Below are positions 55,938 through 64,000 of a DNA stretch of 64,000 bases, piece by piece. This stretch comes from Desulfosporosinus fructosivorans (GTDB lineage Bacteria > Bacillota > Desulfitobacteriia > Desulfitobacteriales > Desulfitobacteriaceae): positions 62,001 through 126,000 of the forward strand of contig NZ_SPQQ01000001.1 in NCBI RefSeq assembly GCF_004766045.1, written 5' to 3'. Position numbers and translations under genes: made by a program. Each line of letters begins with the position of its first letter. Within the stretch, counting starts at the first letter, position 1. The notes beneath the pieces are model-generated. The model saw nothing but the letters and a program-made list of their open reading frames with translations. It had not been told where the DNA came from and made no database searches.

Positions 55938-57821
55938 GTGATATTACGGAAACGGACGTTATTTTTAATGCTGATTGATGCTATGTTAATCAACCTGGCA
56001 GCATTCGGCAGTTTTTATTTGCGGTTAGAGTCCTTCGGTGAAGGCGCTTTTTTAGAATATTACCATACATACTATGTTACAGCAGTAATCGCAACTATTT
56101 TGTATATCGCAGTCTTTCATGTTTTCGGGCTATATAATCGGCTTTGGCAGTATGCAAGTACAGGGGAGTTACTCTCAATTGTGTATGCAGTAAGCGTCGG
56201 AACGGGCGGAACTGTGGCGGCGGTTTATCTTTACGGTTTAATGAATGCGGCTACTTTAACTTATATTAGAATGCCACACACGGCTGCAGTGCTTCTCTGG
56301 CTTGCTATGGTGTTTTTAATTGGAGGCTCGCGCTTTATATGGCGAATCTTACAAGAAAACACGTATGACCGCCACGTTCCTGGTACGAAGAAGCAGGTAC
56401 TTATTGTTGGGGCCGGCGACGCAGGTGTCTTAGCAGCTCGAGAATTGAAAAATCGCAATTATCGAGATGGGCGGCCGATTGGTTTTATTGATGATAATCA
56501 TTCAAAACAAAAATTACAATTACTTGGCATTCCAGTTTTAGGTACACGTAAGGACATTGTCCGCATTGTAAACGGTTATAATATAGATGAAGTTATTATT
56601 GCTATGCCTTCTGCCTCAGGGGATTCCGTGCGTGAAATCGTGGAAATATGTGAAAAAGTTGGAGTCGAGCTTAAAATTATGCCCGGTGTCTATGACATTA
56701 TTAGCGGAGATATGAATGTCAACCCGATTCGACAGATTCAAGTGGAGGATTTGTTGGGTCGAGACCCTGTTTGTGTGGATCTAGAAGAAGTAGCGGGTTA
56801 TGTTGCCGGAGAGACGGTATTTATTACTGGTGCGGGAGGCTCTATTGGCTCGGAAATTTGCCGTCAGATTGCTAGGTTTAATCCAGGGAAACTTGTCTTA
56901 CTTGGACATGGAGAAAACAGCATCTTTGATATCGAACAGGAGTTACGTGCCGAGCACCCAGGAATCGACTACATAACGGAAATATTGGATATTAAAGATC
57001 GTCAGAAAGTGGACCTTATTTTTAGAAGATACAAGCCTGGTGTTGTCTTCCACGCTGCAGCACATAAACATGTCCCCTTAATGGAACGAAATCCTGAAGA
57101 AGCCCTGAAAAATAATCTAATTGGTTCACAAAACTTGGCAGAAGCAGCCGATAAAATAAGAGTGAAAACCTTTGTCTCGATCTCCACAGATAAAGCAGTC
57201 AACCCAACAAGCGTAATGGGAGCAACCAAACGAACCGTAGAATTATTGATTCAAAGCCTAGATCGTCGTTCCAAAACTAAGTTTGTCGCGGTTCGGTTCG
57301 GAAATGTCTTAGGAAGCAGCGGAAGCGTCATCCCGACGTTCAAGAGACAGATCGCCAAAGGTGGTCCAGTAACCGTAACACACCCTGACATGGTGCGCTA
57401 TTTTATGACGATCCCGGAAGCGGCCCAATTAGTCATTCAAGCAGGGGCCATGGCCAAGGGTGGCGAAATCTTTATTTTAGATATGGGGAAACCTGTAAAG
57501 ATTGTGGATCTGGCAAAAGACTTGATTCGGCTCTCGGGCTTCGAACCTGATGTCGATATTAAGATACAATTTACTGGAATTAGGCCGGGCGAAAAACTTT
57601 TTGAGGAATTATTAACGGCCGAAGAAGGAATCACCTCAACTAAACACAGCCGAATTTTCGTAGCGAAACCGAACGTTATTGACGTTAAACTCCTTGAAGA
57701 GCTAACGCATATCGTTCGAGAGCGTGGAAGTTATTTGACGCGAGATGAAGTCATTGAATTATTGCAGACCGTCATTCCGACCTTTCGTCAGAAGGACACA
57801 AAAGTAGTAGCCAATCAATAA
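55938..57821 (+). CDS. CapD/WbpM-type nucleoside-diphosphate-sugar dehydratase
   Basis: 627 residues. Four N-terminal transmembrane helices, a first nucleotide-binding domain (LIVGAGDAGVLAARELKNR at ~150), then an SDR dehydratase (VFITGAGGSIGSEI at ~295). The catalytic region SISTDKAVNPTSVMGATKR has Met in place of the usual Tyr, as in WbpM/FlaA1-type UDP-GlcNAc 4,6-dehydratases. Probably makes UDP-4-keto-6-deoxy-GlcNAc for surface glycans. GTG start behind AAGGGG. Followed 16 bp on by the wbpA-like gene. Confidence 0.93.
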   Translation: MILRKRTLFLMLIDAMLINLAAFGSFYLRLESFGEGAFLEYYHTYYVTAVIATILYIAVFHVFGLYNRLWQYASTGELLSIVYAVSVGTGGTVAAVYLYGLMNAATLTYIRMPHTAAVLLWLAMVFLIGGSRFIWRILQENTYDRHVPGTKKQVLIVGAGDAGVLAARELKNRNYRDGRPIGFIDDNHSKQKLQLLGIPVLGTRKDIVRIVNGYNIDEVIIAMPSASGDSVREIVEICEKVGVELKIMPGVYDIISGDMNVNPIRQIQVEDLLGRDPVCVDLEEVAGYVAGETVFITGAGGSIGSEICRQIARFNPGKLVLLGHGENSIFDIEQELRAEHPGIDYITEILDIKDRQKVDLIFRRYKPGVVFHAAAHKHVPLMERNPEEALKNNLIGSQNLAEAADKIRVKTFVSISTDKAVNPTSVMGATKRTVELLIQSLDRRSKTKFVAVRFGNVLGSSGSVIPTFKRQIAKGGPVTVTHPDMVRYFMTIPEAAQLVIQAGAMAKGGEIFILDMGKPVKIVDLAKDLIRLSGFEPDVDIKIQFTGIRPGEKLFEELLTAEEGITSTKHSRIFVAKPNVIDVKLLEELTHIVRERGSYLTRDEVIELLQTVIPTFRQKDTKVVANQ

Positions 57822-57837
57822 GGAGGAGAGTTATTAA

Positions 57838-59193
57838 ATGATAACCGTTAAGAACGTAATTACCAGCGAAGACGTTGTCGCTGCTGCTCTTAAGGAAAAA
57901 ATACTAAAGCACGAAGCAAAAATTGGAGTAATCGGTTTAGGGTATGTAGGACTCCCCCTAGCCGTAGAAAAAGGCAAGGTCGGATTCCCCGTGATTGGGT
58001 TTGATATTAATGCCGAACGTGTTGGACGCGTCAATGCAGCGGATAACTACATTGGAGACGTTTTAGACGAAGATCTTCAAAATGTGGTGCACAAAGGCTT
58101 TTTGGTTGCAACAACGGATTTCTCCCGACTAGCCGAATGTGATGTTGTAATTATATGTGTCCCCACACCCCTAACCGTTACTCGTGATCCAGACATTTCT
58201 TACATTAGAATCTCCACAGAAACAATTGTAAAGTATCTCCATCCTGGACAATTAATCACCTTAGAGAGCACGACTTATCCAGGAACTACCGAGGATGTTA
58301 TTCTGCCCTTATTGGAACAGGCAGGACTTAAGGTGGGTAAGGACTTCTTCCTCGCTTTCTCACCGGAACGTGTCGATCCAGGTAACAAACGCTTTAGCAC
58401 GAAAAACACCTCTAAAGTGGTTGGAGGGATGACTCCAGTTTGCCTAGAGATCGCATATGCTTTATATATCCAAACGATCACTAATGTCGTTCCAGTTTCT
58501 TCACCTGCCGCTGCCGAGCTGACCAAAGTCTTTGAAAACACCTACAGGGCTGTCAACATCGCTATGGTCAACGAATTAATGATGCTCTGTGACCGAATGG
58601 GGATTGATATTTGGGAAGTTGTTGAAGCCGCAGGAACAAAACCGTTTGGCATCCAAACCTTCTATCCAGGACCGGGTGTAGGTGGGCACTGTATACCCAT
58701 TGATCCATTCTACCTCACTTGGAAAGCACGAGAATATGATTTCCATACTCGTTTCATAGAACTTGCCGGAGAAATTAACGTAGAGGTTTCATATTATGTT
58801 GTCAATAAAGTAGTTCGTGCGCTAAATAGCGAAAACAAGAGTTTAAAGGACTCTAAAATATTCGTTCTCGGCGTAGCCTACAAAAAAGACATCGACGATA
58901 TGCGCGAATCCCCAGCTCTAAAGATTATAGAACTCTTGCGTAAACAGGGCGCGAATATCACGTATCATGACCCATTTATTCCAGTCATTGAGCCGCACGG
59001 TGGCAGTACTCTCCACCTAGAGAGTGTACCTTTAACGGATGAGGTACTTGCAGCCGCAGATGGTGTAGTGATTCTCACAGATCATAGTGATATTGATTAT
59101 TCACGTGTTGTTGCCAAGGCCCAGCTCGTAGTGGATACCCGCAATGCCACCAAAAACGTCCTAGAAAATCGTAATAAGATTGTTAAAATTTAA
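57838..59193 (+). CDS. wbpA: UDP-N-acetyl-D-glucosamine 6-dehydrogenase (WbpA/WecC-like)
   Basis: 451 residues. NAD-binding GVIGLGYVGLPLAVEKGK, PTPLTVTRDPDISYI, FSPERVDPGNKRF and the catalytic Cys in GVGGHCIPIDPF. The extended N-terminus (~30 residues) and the DPGN signature favour the UDP-GlcNAc group over UDP-glucose dehydrogenase. First step of a 2,3-diacetamido-uronic acid route with the three genes that follow. AAGGAGGAG precedes the ATG. Confidence 0.93.
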   Translation: MITVKNVITSEDVVAAALKEKILKHEAKIGVIGLGYVGLPLAVEKGKVGFPVIGFDINAERVGRVNAADNYIGDVLDEDLQNVVHKGFLVATTDFSRLAECDVVIICVPTPLTVTRDPDISYIRISTETIVKYLHPGQLITLESTTYPGTTEDVILPLLEQAGLKVGKDFFLAFSPERVDPGNKRFSTKNTSKVVGGMTPVCLEIAYALYIQTITNVVPVSSPAAAELTKVFENTYRAVNIAMVNELMMLCDRMGIDIWEVVEAAGTKPFGIQTFYPGPGVGGHCIPIDPFYLTWKAREYDFHTRFIELAGEINVEVSYYVVNKVVRALNSENKSLKDSKIFVLGVAYKKDIDDMRESPALKIIELLRKQGANITYHDPFIPVIEPHGGSTLHLESVPLTDEVLAAADGVVILTDHSDIDYSRVVAKAQLVVDTRNATKNVLENRNKIVKI

Positions 59194-59310
59194 AGCACGT
59201 TTTTATTGCGATAGTCGAGACTTATAGAGAAAACGTGTTTAAGGGGAATCGGCAGATTCCCCTTAAACCTATATACCTGAGACGATATCCCATCTCATTT
59301 TAAAACATTT

Positions 59311-59352
59311 GTCGGGAGGAGCCGCTTTTATAGAAGTGGAAGTCTCTTGAAG
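59311..59352 (+). repeat. Dispersed hairpin element, copy 11 (right end only)
   Basis: GGAGGAGCCGCTTTTATAG then AAGTGGAAGTCTCTTG, matching the right-end hairpin and GTCTC motif of the family. Confidence 0.5.
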
Positions 59353-59386
59353 TGAATTATTTTAAGAAAAAAGAAAAGAGTTGTTG

Positions 59387-60436
59387 ATGAACATGAACGA
59401 AGAAAGAAAGATTCGGTTTGCGATCATTGGATGCGGGAGAATTGCCCCGAAACATGCGGAGTCGATATTAGCTCTTCCTGAGGCAGAACTCGTCGCAGTC
59501 TGCGATATTGTGCCAGAGCTAGCTCAAGCCTTTGCCGATAAATATGGAGCAGAGCCCTACACAGATTATATGGAAATGCTCAAGAGGGACGACATTGATG
59601 TCGTCACCATAGCAACTCCGAGTGGAATACATGCCGAAATCGGGATTGCAGCAGCAGAAGCAGGCAAACATTTACTGGTCGAAAAGCCAATGGCTATGAC
59701 TTTGAAAACTGCTGATCAAATGATAGAGGCTTGCCACAAAGCCGGCGTTAAATTAGGAGTCATACATCAGAACCGTTTTAACGACTCCATTAAACTCCTG
59801 CGCACAGCCTTAGAAGATGGCCGCTTTGGTAAATTAACTCATGGACAGGCCACCGTTCGCTGGAATCGAAATGATAATTACTATACTCAGGCCCCTTGGC
59901 GCGGGACTAAACTCCAAGACGGCGGGGTACTCATGAATCAATCCATTCATAACATCGACCTTTTACAATGGACCTTTGGGCCAGTGGAGTCTGTTTTTGG
60001 ATATACGGCTACCTTTATGCGCAAGATTGAAATGGAGGATATGGGAGCAGCCGTTATCAAGTTCAAAAGCGGCGCTATCGGACTTATCGAGGCAGCCTCA
60101 ACCATCTATCCAACTAACATTGAAGAGACCCTAAACGTCTTCGGTGAAACAGGATCAGTCATCGTCGGAGGAATAGCCGTTAACCGAATTGAAGTTTGGG
60201 AATTACCAGACAGCGTGGAAGAGAAAAAAGAGATTCTAGCCAGACAGGAAGGGAATCCGCCGGACGTCTACGGCTTTGGACATAGAGAACTGATTTTAGA
60301 TCTTATTCATGCGATTCGAGAAGATAAGGAACCAGCAATCCCAGGAGAAGAAGGGCGTAAAGCGCTGGAAATTATCTTAGCTATCTATAAATGCCAGGAG
60401 ACGAAGGAGCCAGTTGTGTTTCCACTTGTCGAGTAG
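59387..60436 (+). CDS. wbpB: Gfo/Idh/MocA oxidoreductase, WbpB-like
   Basis: About 349 residues. Rossmann motif FAIIGCGRIAPKHAESI, the EKPMAMTLKTAD signature, and the C-terminal LMNQSIHNIDLLQWTFGPV. In WbpB this enzyme oxidises C3 of UDP-GlcNAc-uronic acid using 2-oxoglutarate to recycle NAD. The neighbours (WbpA-, WbpD- and WbpE-like) support that role. Start among TTG 59381, ATG 59387 and ATG 59393 is unclear; ATG 59387 fits GAAAAGAG best. Confidence 0.9.
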   Translation: MNMNEERKIRFAIIGCGRIAPKHAESILALPEAELVAVCDIVPELAQAFADKYGAEPYTDYMEMLKRDDIDVVTIATPSGIHAEIGIAAAEAGKHLLVEKPMAMTLKTADQMIEACHKAGVKLGVIHQNRFNDSIKLLRTALEDGRFGKLTHGQATVRWNRNDNYYTQAPWRGTKLQDGGVLMNQSIHNIDLLQWTFGPVESVFGYTATFMRKIEMEDMGAAVIKFKSGAIGLIEAASTIYPTNIEETLNVFGETGSVIVGGIAVNRIEVWELPDSVEEKKEILARQEGNPPDVYGFGHRELILDLIHAIREDKEPAIPGEEGRKALEIILAIYKCQETKEPVVFPLVE

Positions 60437-60440
60437 GACG

Positions 60441-60654
60441 GGGGAGTTTGATTTACAACGTTCGCTCCTGAAGCCGCGTAGACCAAACTAACGCGAAAAG
60501 CCGCCAGCTCCGACGAGTGCCCGGCAATTCGCCATCCTTGGCTCAGTTGCCGGTTGGAAACATCCTTGTTTCCAACTCGTCTCCGCTGCCGGCTTTTCAC
60601 GAAGTTTGGTAAGCTACTCGCTTAAGTCGTTCTCTTTTGTAAATCAAACTCCCC
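60441..60654. repeat. Large multi-branched inverted repeat (214 nt)
   Basis: The outer arms are a perfect 18-bp pair (60441-60458 with 60637-60654). A second, imperfect stem continues (ACCAAACT, GAAAAGCCG and CAGC with facing partners, about 60481-60507 with 60585-60610). Inside are two hairpins: CCGGCAA/TTGCCGG (60521-60527 with 60546-60552) and GTTGGAAAC/GTTTCCAAC (60553-60561 with 60568-60576). It fills the whole gap between two genes of one operon. Confidence 0.8.
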
Positions 60655-60714
60655 GTGATGCTGATAAGAACGAAGCTGGCAAGAAGACCTTCGAAGACTA
60701 AGGAGGAGCTATTA

Positions 60715-61572
60715 ATGAGTTATCAGATGATCGCCCCCAGTGCCACCGTACCGACCAGCACCTCAATCGCACCTTTCTGTGTGATCGGAGAAAATGTCGT
60801 GCTCGGGGAAAATGTCGTTTTGGGAGTCGGGTGTGTCCTTGGAGACGGATCTAGCGTAGGTGCAGGAAGTGTGCTTGGAAACTATGTCAGTATAGGGGCA
60901 AGGGGTCACCTAGGCGCTCGTACTCGTATAGGGGATCATACAACCATCTATCCGCAAGTTGAACTTGGAGAGGATGGGTTTGTCGGAAGCAACTCTTCGA
61001 TCGGGCGTTTGCCAAAAGCTGCAGCTACGAGTACAGTTAAAGCACAGGCAGATTTGTCGCCTCTTCAAATGGGAAATGGGTACACAATCGGGTGCTCGGT
61101 CGTCCTCTATGCAGGGACAAGCTATGCCGACTCGGCCTTTATCGGGGACGGAGCTTTAGTGCGAGAGAGATGCTCGATAGGACAGAACGTAGTCATCGGT
61201 AGTGGGGTTGCGGTAGAAAATGATACAAAAATTGGCTCGTTCACAAAAATTCAGACGGGTTCGTATATTACCGCCTATATGGAAATTGAAGAACGAGTGT
61301 TTATAGCACCTATGGTCACGACGACAAATGACAACTATATGGGGCGTACCGAAAAACGCTTTAAAGCAATCAAAGGTGCAACTATTCAGCGTGGCGCCCG
61401 CGTCGGCGGAGGAGCTATCCTTTTACCAGGTATAAACGTAGCCCCAGAAACCTTCGTAGCGGCAGGAGCCTTAATCACCAAAGACACCACAGAAAAACGC
61501 GTCCTAAAAGGTTTCCCAGCCAAAGACCTTAGAGCAGTTCCAGAGGAAGAACTCCTTCCTCCAGAAAAGTAA
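60715..61572 (+). CDS. wbpD: Hexapeptide-repeat acetyltransferase, WbpD-like
   Basis: About 285 residues with many hexapeptide turns (IGENVVLGENVVLGVGCVLG, IGRLPK region, IGDHTTIYPQVELG) and a C-terminal GGGAILLPGINVAPETFVAAGALITKD. WbpD-type enzymes acetylate the C3 amine of UDP-GlcNAc3NA. Longer than many WbpD proteins because of an extra left-handed helix segment. The ATG at 60715 has AGGAGGAG seven bases upstream; reading from 60655 would start inside the large inverted repeat. Confidence 0.88.
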   Translation: MSYQMIAPSATVPTSTSIAPFCVIGENVVLGENVVLGVGCVLGDGSSVGAGSVLGNYVSIGARGHLGARTRIGDHTTIYPQVELGEDGFVGSNSSIGRLPKAAATSTVKAQADLSPLQMGNGYTIGCSVVLYAGTSYADSAFIGDGALVRERCSIGQNVVIGSGVAVENDTKIGSFTKIQTGSYITAYMEIEERVFIAPMVTTTNDNYMGRTEKRFKAIKGATIQRGARVGGGAILLPGINVAPETFVAAGALITKDTTEKRVLKGFPAKDLRAVPEEELLPPEK

Positions 61573-61577
61573 CGAAG

Positions 61578-61611
61578 TTCAGGAACGGTTCTTCGACTTG
61601 CACGAACGTGC
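61578..61611. repeat. Second repeat family, copy B4
   Basis: TTCAGGAACGGTTCTTCG then ACTTGCACGAACGTGC. Confidence 0.35.
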
Positions 61612-61640
61612 TAATTGACTTAGGAAAGGATTGATCAACT

Positions 61641-62747
61641 ATGCGTATTCCACTACTAGACCTTCAGGCTCAATATTTGACGATAAAAGAGGAAATTAAC
61701 GAAGCCATTCAAAATGTGCTGAATTCTTCAGTTTATATTCTAGGCCCACAAATGAAGACATTAGAAAAGGAAATTGCTGCTTTCTGTGGAACGAAGGAAG
61801 CGGTTGCTGTAGGCAACGGTACGGATGCTTTGGTGCTGACGCTGAAGGCCTTCGGCATAGGCCCAGGAGATGAAGTGATCACCACTCCGTTTACGTTTTT
61901 CGCGTCAGCAGAAACCATCGCTCAGGTTGGAGCAACGCCAGTTTTCGTAGATATTGACCCTGTAACCCTGAACATGGATATAACCCAGCTCGAGGGAAAA
62001 ATAACCTCTAAAACAAAAGCAATTATCCCAGTACATATTTTTGGTCAGATGTTGGATGTAGAAAAAATCATGGAAATTGCAGCACGCCATGACCTAAAAG
62101 TCATTGAAGACGCTGCCCAAGCGATTGGGGCAGAGTATGGAGGTAAAAAAGCGGGTTCAATAGGACATGCCTCAACCTTTAGCTTCTTTCCAACCAAAAA
62201 TTTAGGAGCTTATGGAGATGCTGGCATGATCGTCACAAATGACGAAGACTTAGCCGCGCAACTCCGGATGCTTCGTTTCCATGGATGTAAAGTGAAATAT
62301 TATCATGACGAAATAGGGTATAACAGCCGTCTTGATGAGCTTCAAGCTGCGATTTTGCGAGTTAAGCTGCGTTATCTAGACGGTTGGAATGAAGCTCGTC
62401 GTGAAAAGGCTAAGGTTTATGACGAATTGTTGAAAGACCTCCCAGTTATTCTGCCCGGACGCGATCCGCAGGCCTTGTCAATCTATCATCTCTACGTGCT
62501 GCGCTCACTACGTCGCGAAGAACTTATGGAGGCGCTCAAAAAGGCCGGTATTGCTTGTGCCGTATATTATCCAGTCCCCTTGCATTTACAGCATGCCTTC
62601 GATAACTTAGGATATCAAGAGGGCGACTTCCCAGTTGCAGAGAAGGCCTGTCAAGAAGCGCTTGCCATTCCAGCTTATCCGGAGCTGTCGCGAGCAGCCC
62701 AAGAAGAAATATGCGACGTAATCAAAGGGGTATATTGTGGAAAATAA
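61641..62747 (+). CDS. wbpE: DegT/DnrJ/EryC1 aminotransferase, WbpE-like
   Basis: 368 residues, PLP aminotransferase of fold type I. PLP contacts in GNGTDALVLTL and VIEDAAQAIGA; Schiff-base Lys186 in FFPTKNLGAYGDAG. Adds the C3 amino group to the 3-keto intermediate in the WbpB/WbpE pair. AAGGA precedes the ATG. Its end overlaps the next gene by 11 bases. Confidence 0.94.
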   Translation: MRIPLLDLQAQYLTIKEEINEAIQNVLNSSVYILGPQMKTLEKEIAAFCGTKEAVAVGNGTDALVLTLKAFGIGPGDEVITTPFTFFASAETIAQVGATPVFVDIDPVTLNMDITQLEGKITSKTKAIIPVHIFGQMLDVEKIMEIAARHDLKVIEDAAQAIGAEYGGKKAGSIGHASTFSFFPTKNLGAYGDAGMIVTNDEDLAAQLRMLRFHGCKVKYYHDEIGYNSRLDELQAAILRVKLRYLDGWNEARREKAKVYDELLKDLPVILPGRDPQALSIYHLYVLRSLRREELMEALKKAGIACAVYYPVPLHLQHAFDNLGYQEGDFPVAEKACQEALAIPAYPELSRAAQEEICDVIKGVYCGK

Positions 62748-63624
62748 AGTCAGGAAGTTAGGGGTGTTTCGCCCGGGTAATTTTATTCTGATCGGTCTCT
62801 TTCTGCTAGTACTGCTAGGCTCCTTTATGGCCTACGGACAAGTTAAAGGGCCGTTTACAGAAAAAGAAATCCAGGAAGCACAGAGTGGGGCTACCCGTTT
62901 TATTAACGGTGAATTAAAGATCGGTCAAGGCCAGCTTGTTGATGTGAGGCATTTCTTCTTCGTTGGTACGGTATATGAGGTAGATACACCACAGGGCAGA
63001 AAAAACCTGATATCCTTCGTTACCCCAGCGACTACGCCAATCCCTGGCCAAAAGGTAGAATGGGTTGGAGTCGACAACTACACATCGTATATGACAACCA
63101 TCTCTCCAGAGAAGAAGACAATGGATGGGGAAATTATTTCTTTAGAGAGAATTTCCCCGAAAAATAATGACCAATTCTACTGTGTTGTGCACTCTTTAAC
63201 AGACGACACTGTTCAGCGCTTTATTGTAGATAACTCCAAATTGACAACTCTTAAAACTTTAAACAGCGTTCATGTAGACTATCACTCACCTGGGGAGAGT
63301 GTTGTCGAACCAGTTGCCAATACCCAAAAAGTAGCCAAGGGCTTCATAAGTGATCTTTGGCTAACAACCAAGATCAAAGGGCTGGAACTGGAAAGAAACT
63401 TCGATTTCGAAAAATATCCTTATTATATAACCTTGTCTCCTAAAACAAATGCCAAATATACTTGGACGTTTTATTTGACTAAAGAACAGAAGGAACTGGT
63501 GAAAATTGGAAATGTCCTCGAAGTTCACTATTCTTCCGTATTCCCTTCAAGTATTGCCGTGACAAGAGAGACCGTGGACCCGAATGTCTTGGCGGAGAAG
63601 TCGGATGATGGTAAGACACCATGA
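62737..63624 (+). CDS. Membrane-anchored protein, unknown
   Basis: 295 residues. GTG start inside the end of the aminotransferase gene. One transmembrane helix (~15-35: FILIGLFLLVLLGSFMAYG) and an extracytoplasmic, beta-rich part with two similar halves (GELKIGQGQLVDVRHFFFVGTVYEVDT and a later LELERNFDFEKYPYYITLSPK). No family recognised. Its stop overlaps the flippase start (ATGA), which ties it to polysaccharide assembly or export. Confidence 0.75.
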   Translation: MENKVRKLGVFRPGNFILIGLFLLVLLGSFMAYGQVKGPFTEKEIQEAQSGATRFINGELKIGQGQLVDVRHFFFVGTVYEVDTPQGRKNLISFVTPATTPIPGQKVEWVGVDNYTSYMTTISPEKKTMDGEIISLERISPKNNDQFYCVVHSLTDDTVQRFIVDNSKLTTLKTLNSVHVDYHSPGESVVEPVANTQKVAKGFISDLWLTTKIKGLELERNFDFEKYPYYITLSPKTNAKYTWTFYLTKEQKELVKIGNVLEVHYSSVFPSSIAVTRETVDPNVLAEKSDDGKTP

Positions 63625-64000
63625 GCTTTATTCGCAATAGTTTTTTAACCCTCTTAGGAACGATCGGACGGGTTGTTTTTTCCATGGTAAGTCAAATCGT
63701 CATCTCCCGGGTATTGGGCCCCGTGGGAAAGGGATTATACACCTTTCTCGTTCAGATCCCTACCGTGTTAGTACCGCTGTGCAGCTTAGGGTTAAATTAT
63801 GCCAATACCTACTATATTGCCAAAGATCCTGAAGATGGAAAAAAGGCTGTGGGAAGTTCACTAGCCATGGCAATTATCTTAAGCACAGTGATGGTCGTAG
63901 GTGTCGGCGTGAGTTACCATTTTTTAAAAGATGGGTACATGCAGGCGGTAACCCCCCTGCAACTTCGGCTTATTCTGCTGGCAATACCATTCGGACTGCT
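63621..64000 (+). CDS. Polysaccharide flippase (Wzx/MOP family), 5' part
   Basis: The open frame runs off the window (about 126 codons visible). MSFIRNSFLTLLGTIGRVVFS, then SRVLGPVGKGLYTFLVQIPTVL and SLGLNYANTYYIAKD, is the usual N-terminus of oligosaccharide-lipid flippases. It would move the lipid-linked unit built by the upstream enzymes across the membrane. Confidence 0.9.
   Translation, partial: MSFIRNSFLTLLGTIGRVVFSMVSQIVISRVLGPVGKGLYTFLVQIPTVLVPLCSLGLNYANTYYIAKDPEDGKKAVGSSLAMAIILSTVMVVGVGVSYHFLKDGYMQAVTPLQLRLILLAIPFGL

Overview
The window looks like a chromosomal segment of a strictly anaerobic, endospore-forming clostridium of the Desulfosporosinus/Desulfitobacterium (Peptococcaceae) type. 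The evidence is a trimeric [FeFe] hydrogenase, a hybrid-cluster protein gene behind an HcpR-like site, a T-box-controlled trp operon, two tiny YjcZ-like glycine/cysteine-rich proteins as found in spore formers, a c-di-GMP riboswitch, and AT-rich DNA with Gram-positive ribosome binding sites. The genus is an inference. No rRNA, tRNA, CRISPR array or intact transposase gene was seen.

Layout. 1-3366: the end of a bacterial microcompartment operon (PduL and one hexameric shell protein), closed by a terminator and followed by a PocR-domain histidine kinase and an AraC-type response regulator. 3531-12376: a LysR-centred locus with an EamA-type exporter and a small winged-helix-like protein, a BCCT transporter, a large type I phosphodiesterase, a thioredoxin and an unusual thioredoxin reductase. 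Three near-identical operator/promoter modules precede the exporter, the transporter and the phosphodiesterase, so this reads as one regulon of unknown substrate. 12756-16581: a chemoreceptor and a zinc-ribbon membrane protein. 17109-25028: T-box leader, trpEGDCFBA and a DAHP synthase. 25665-28095: MgtC, two unknowns and a gamma-carbonic-anhydrase-like protein. 28425-30197: hcp with its operator. 30554-36562: an unknown protein, a membrane HD-GYP protein, DUF5317, TcdA, a TetR regulator with two DNA-binding domains, then a c-di-GMP-I riboswitch controlling a CheY-like receiver and a second HD-GYP protein. 36686-40939: hydrogenase operon hydC-hydB-hydA on the minus strand. 41282-43809: tandem DUF445 membrane proteins. 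43945-45988: amt with an attenuator-like leader, and a P-II protein. 46266-50868: two tiny proteins, an ion-channel-like protein with an altered filter, an orphan ClpP, a chemoreceptor and a CmpB-like membrane protein. 51039-64000: cell-surface polysaccharide genes (galU, two membrane-anchored unknowns, an acyltransferase, a CapD-type dehydratase, a WbpA/B/D/E-like set for a 2,3-diacetamido-uronic acid nucleotide sugar, and the start of a flippase).

Between the genes there is a second layer. At least eleven copies of a short dispersed element share a GTTCAAC/GTTGAAC hairpin at one end and a CCCGCTT/AAGTGGG hairpin plus GTCTCA at the other. One full-length copy of about 180 nt (54068-54247) folds into several stems and resembles an OMEGA/HEARO-type guide-RNA scaffold without its nuclease. 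Several copies sit exactly at the stop codon of the preceding gene. A separate 214-nt multi-branched inverted repeat lies between the wbpB- and wbpD-like genes.

Start codons were re-chosen where the ribosome binding site or family alignment clearly favoured a downstream start; the reason is given in each entry. Family assignments come from motif recognition alone.
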